Below, piece after piece: positions 62,294 to 64,000 of a stretch of 64,000 nt of DNA. Position 1 is the first letter of the stretch. Every line of letters starts with the position of its first letter. The notes under the pieces were generated by a model, which saw only the letters and a list, made by a program, of their open reading frames with translations, did not search any database and was not told the DNA's origin. A program made the position numbers and the translations under genes. Source of the stretch: Streptomyces sp. NBC_01294 (GTDB taxonomy: Bacteria; Actinomycetota; Actinomycetes; Streptomycetales; Streptomycetaceae); contig NZ_CP108423.1 in NCBI RefSeq assembly GCF_035917235.1, positions 7,407,501 to 7,471,500 of the forward strand, given 5' to 3'.

Positions 62294-63995
62294 CTAAGGG
62301 ATTGCAGATCATCAAGGTGTTGCTTCCCGACCTGGGGCTCGTTGGTCTGGTATGCGCATCCCGGACGAGACCCGTGACCAACTCTCCGCGAAGTTCGCGG
62401 TGTTGTTCCCGCATCTGGACGAGCGGCAGCGACGGCTGTTGATGGGAACCGAGGCCCGGCTGCTGGGGCATGGCGGCATCCGCGCTGTCGCTCGGGCGGC
62501 CCAGGTCAGTGAGACGACGGTCCGCAATGGCGTGTTCGAGCTGGAATCCGGAGAGGAGCCGTTGGGGCGGGTCCGGCGTCCCGGCGGAGGACGCAAACGG
62601 GTCGCCGATCTGGATCCGGGTGTGCGGCCGGCACTGCTGGCGCTGGTCGAGCCCGATGAGAGAGGCGACCCGATGTCGCCTCTGCGGTGGACTGTGAAAT
62701 CGACCCGTACGATCGCGGCGGAGCTGGCCCGGGCCGGGCACCGGATCAGCGCCGATACCGTGGGCGATCTGCTGCGGGAGGAAGGCTTCAGTCTTCAGGC
62801 CAACGCGAAGACGCTCGAGGGCAGTCAGCATCCGGACCGGGACGCCCAGTTCCGCTACCTCAACGAGCAGGCCCGCAACCACCGGGACACCGGCCAGCCG
62901 GTCATCAGCGTCGACACCAAGAAGAAGGAACTCGTCGGCGAGTTCAAGAACAGCGGCCGCCAGTGGCGTCCCGCCAGCGAGCCTGTCCCGGTCAGCGTCC
63001 ACGACTTCGCCGACCCACAGTTGGGCAAAGCCGTCCCCTACGGGATCTACGATCTGACCGCGAACACCGGCTGGGTCAACGTCGGCACCGATCACGACAC
63101 CGCCGCGTTCGCCGTGGAATCGATCCGCCGCTGGTGGCTCGGCCAGGGCCAGGCTGCCTGCCCGCAGGCGACACAGCTGCTGATCACTGCCGACGCCGGA
63201 GGATCCAACGGCTACCGCACCCGGGCCTGGAAGCTCGAGCTGGCCCAACTCGCCGCTGAAACCGGACTGACGATCACCGTGTGTCACCTACCACCAGGCA
63301 CATCGAAGTGGAACAAGATCGAACACAGGCTGTTCTCGCACATCACCATGAACTGGAGTGGCCGCCCGCTGACCAGCCACGAAGTCATCGTGCAGTCGAT
63401 CGCCGCGACCACCACCCGCACCGGACTGCGCGTGAGGGCCGAACTCGACACCAACACCTACCCGACCGGAGTCCGCATCAAAGACGCTGAGATGGCCGCC
63501 CTGCCGCTGACCCGGCACGCGTTCCAGGGCGCCTGGAACTATGCACTGCACCCCCAGCCATCACCCGTAATCCCGGCGGCCCGGACCCCGCAGACGCCGG
63601 ATCCGGAGTGGGACCAGGCCTTGCTCTCCGATCCCGCACTGACCGGGATGACCCGCCGGCAACTGAACGACCTCACCGAGACCCTGGCCCCGGACGGGGA
63701 TATCCGGCGCGGCCGCCCGCCCCGGCTGACCTTCCCCGACCAGATCCTGGCCACCGTGCTTCACCTACGGGCCGCCCTGGCCGCGGAACCCCTCGCCGTG
63801 CTGTTCGCCACCAGCCGCACCGCGATGCACCGCACCCTCCTGAAGAACCGGCGCCTGCTCGAGACACACGGCATCACCATCCCACCGGCGACAACCCCAC
63901 CCACGGCCCTCGCCGCCCTTCAGGCCCGGGTCCAGGCACAGACCTGCGAAGACAACAAGATCAAAACAACGTGTTAATGATCTGCAATCCCTTAG
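62294..63995 (+). mobile_element. Complete ISAzo13-family insertion sequence with 19-bp perfect inverted repeats
   Basis: CTAAGGGATTGCAGATCAT at 62294-62312 is matched exactly, in inverse, at 63977-63995. One transposase gene fills the element (about 1.7 kb). The last base of its TAA stop falls inside the right repeat. If the outer TA of the repeats is the target duplication, the ends are c[TA]AGGG and CCCT[TA]g. The element closes the window and sits in a gene-poor stretch, consistent with recent insertion. Confidence 0.9.
62352..63977 (+). CDS. ISAzo13-family transposase with C-terminal extension
   Basis: 541 residues from the ATG at 62352. The N-terminal HTH helices include GGIRAVARAAQVSETTVRNGV. 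The catalytic core contains ISVDTKKKELVGEFKNSGRQW, VPYGIYDLTANTGWVNVG, LLITADAGGSNGYRTRAWK and HLPPGTSKWNKIEHRLFSHI, which give the D, D and E positions expected in this DDE family. Beyond about residue 410 the protein has a further 130-residue helical part with DPALTGMTRRQLNDLTETL and IRRGRPPRLTFPDQILATVL, resembling an HTH of IS5-like transposases. The frame is intact, so the enzyme may be active. Confidence 0.92.
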   Translation: MRIPDETRDQLSAKFAVLFPHLDERQRRLLMGTEARLLGHGGIRAVARAAQVSETTVRNGVFELESGEEPLGRVRRPGGGRKRVADLDPGVRPALLALVEPDERGDPMSPLRWTVKSTRTIAAELARAGHRISADTVGDLLREEGFSLQANAKTLEGSQHPDRDAQFRYLNEQARNHRDTGQPVISVDTKKKELVGEFKNSGRQWRPASEPVPVSVHDFADPQLGKAVPYGIYDLTANTGWVNVGTDHDTAAFAVESIRRWWLGQGQAACPQATQLLITADAGGSNGYRTRAWKLELAQLAAETGLTITVCHLPPGTSKWNKIEHRLFSHITMNWSGRPLTSHEVIVQSIAATTTRTGLRVRAELDTNTYPTGVRIKDAEMAALPLTRHAFQGAWNYALHPQPSPVIPAARTPQTPDPEWDQALLSDPALTGMTRRQLNDLTETLAPDGDIRRGRPPRLTFPDQILATVLHLRAALAAEPLAVLFATSRTAMHRTLLKNRRLLETHGITIPPATTPPTALAALQARVQAQTCEDNKIKTTC

Positions 63996-64000
63996 TTGGC

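Overview
The window is a very GC-rich chromosomal segment from an actinomycete, most likely Streptomyces or a close relative. The evidence is strong third-position G/C bias, frequent GTG starts and ATGA stop/start overlaps, a SigB/SigF-type sigma factor with several partner-switching proteins, and characteristic Streptomyces families (XRE/TPR-like regulator, MEDS-ATPase, poly-HAMP hybrid kinase, CbtA/CbtB). No rRNA, tRNA, CRISPR array or biosynthetic gene cluster was recognised.

Layout. (1) 1-1.2 kb: the end of an MscS-type channel, a DUF4230 membrane protein and a tiny membrane peptide. (2) 1.2-11.4 kb: a stress-signalling block with two HATPase anti-sigma-type proteins, two STAS antagonists, a SigB-like sigma factor, a 1347-residue poly-HAMP/GAF hybrid histidine kinase and an ANTAR-GAF-PAS-PP2C phosphatase. 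(3) 11.5-12.9 kb: an XRE-type regulator. (4) 13.3-20.1 kb: a five-gene set encoding a TIR protein, a degenerate P-loop/helical protein, an unknown soluble protein, a vWA-OmpA lipoprotein and a four-helix membrane protein. I recognise no described system with this composition, and it is the best candidate for something new. (5) 20.1-24.8 kb: a HIT protein and a MoxR ATPase / HExxH-vWA / unknown three-gene operon. (6) 25-28.2 kb: a cobalt locus, in which a cobalamin riboswitch precedes cbtB-cbtA, followed by an ArsR regulator and an MFS exporter with a His-rich tail. (7) 28.4-34.8 kb: an MFS transporter, two VOC proteins, an AlkB-like dioxygenase, DUF1232, a MarR/DoxX divergent pair with paired operators, and a GH15 enzyme. 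(8) 34.9-40.8 kb: an S8 protease lacking an obvious signal peptide, a GAF-PAS-GAF-PP2C phosphatase, a methyltransferase and an esterase. (9) 41-44.3 kb: tdh-kbl threonine catabolism and a LysR regulator. (10) 44.4-52.4 kb: an S41 peptidase, a DeoR / SIS isomerase / class II aldolase sugar locus, a Tat-signal protein, a DinB protein and an acyl-CoA dehydrogenase.

From about 52.4 kb the character changes. Fragments of two unrelated transposases (IS3-like and IS630-like) sit next to less GC-extreme membrane-protein genes. These are followed by a sulfur-scavenging set (SulP permease, formylglycine-generating enzyme, Cys-type sulfatase), an SRPBCC protein, a gene-poor stretch with a small Asp/Gly-rich secreted peptide, and a complete ISAzo13-family element with perfect 19-bp inverted repeats at the window's end. 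This right arm looks like an accessory island built by transposition.

Functional links with the best support are: sulfatase plus the enzyme that matures its active-site cysteine plus a sulfate-type permease; cobalt import under B12 control beside a probable metal-responsive repressor/exporter pair; and phosphatase, kinase, antagonist and sigma factor forming a partner-switching circuit.
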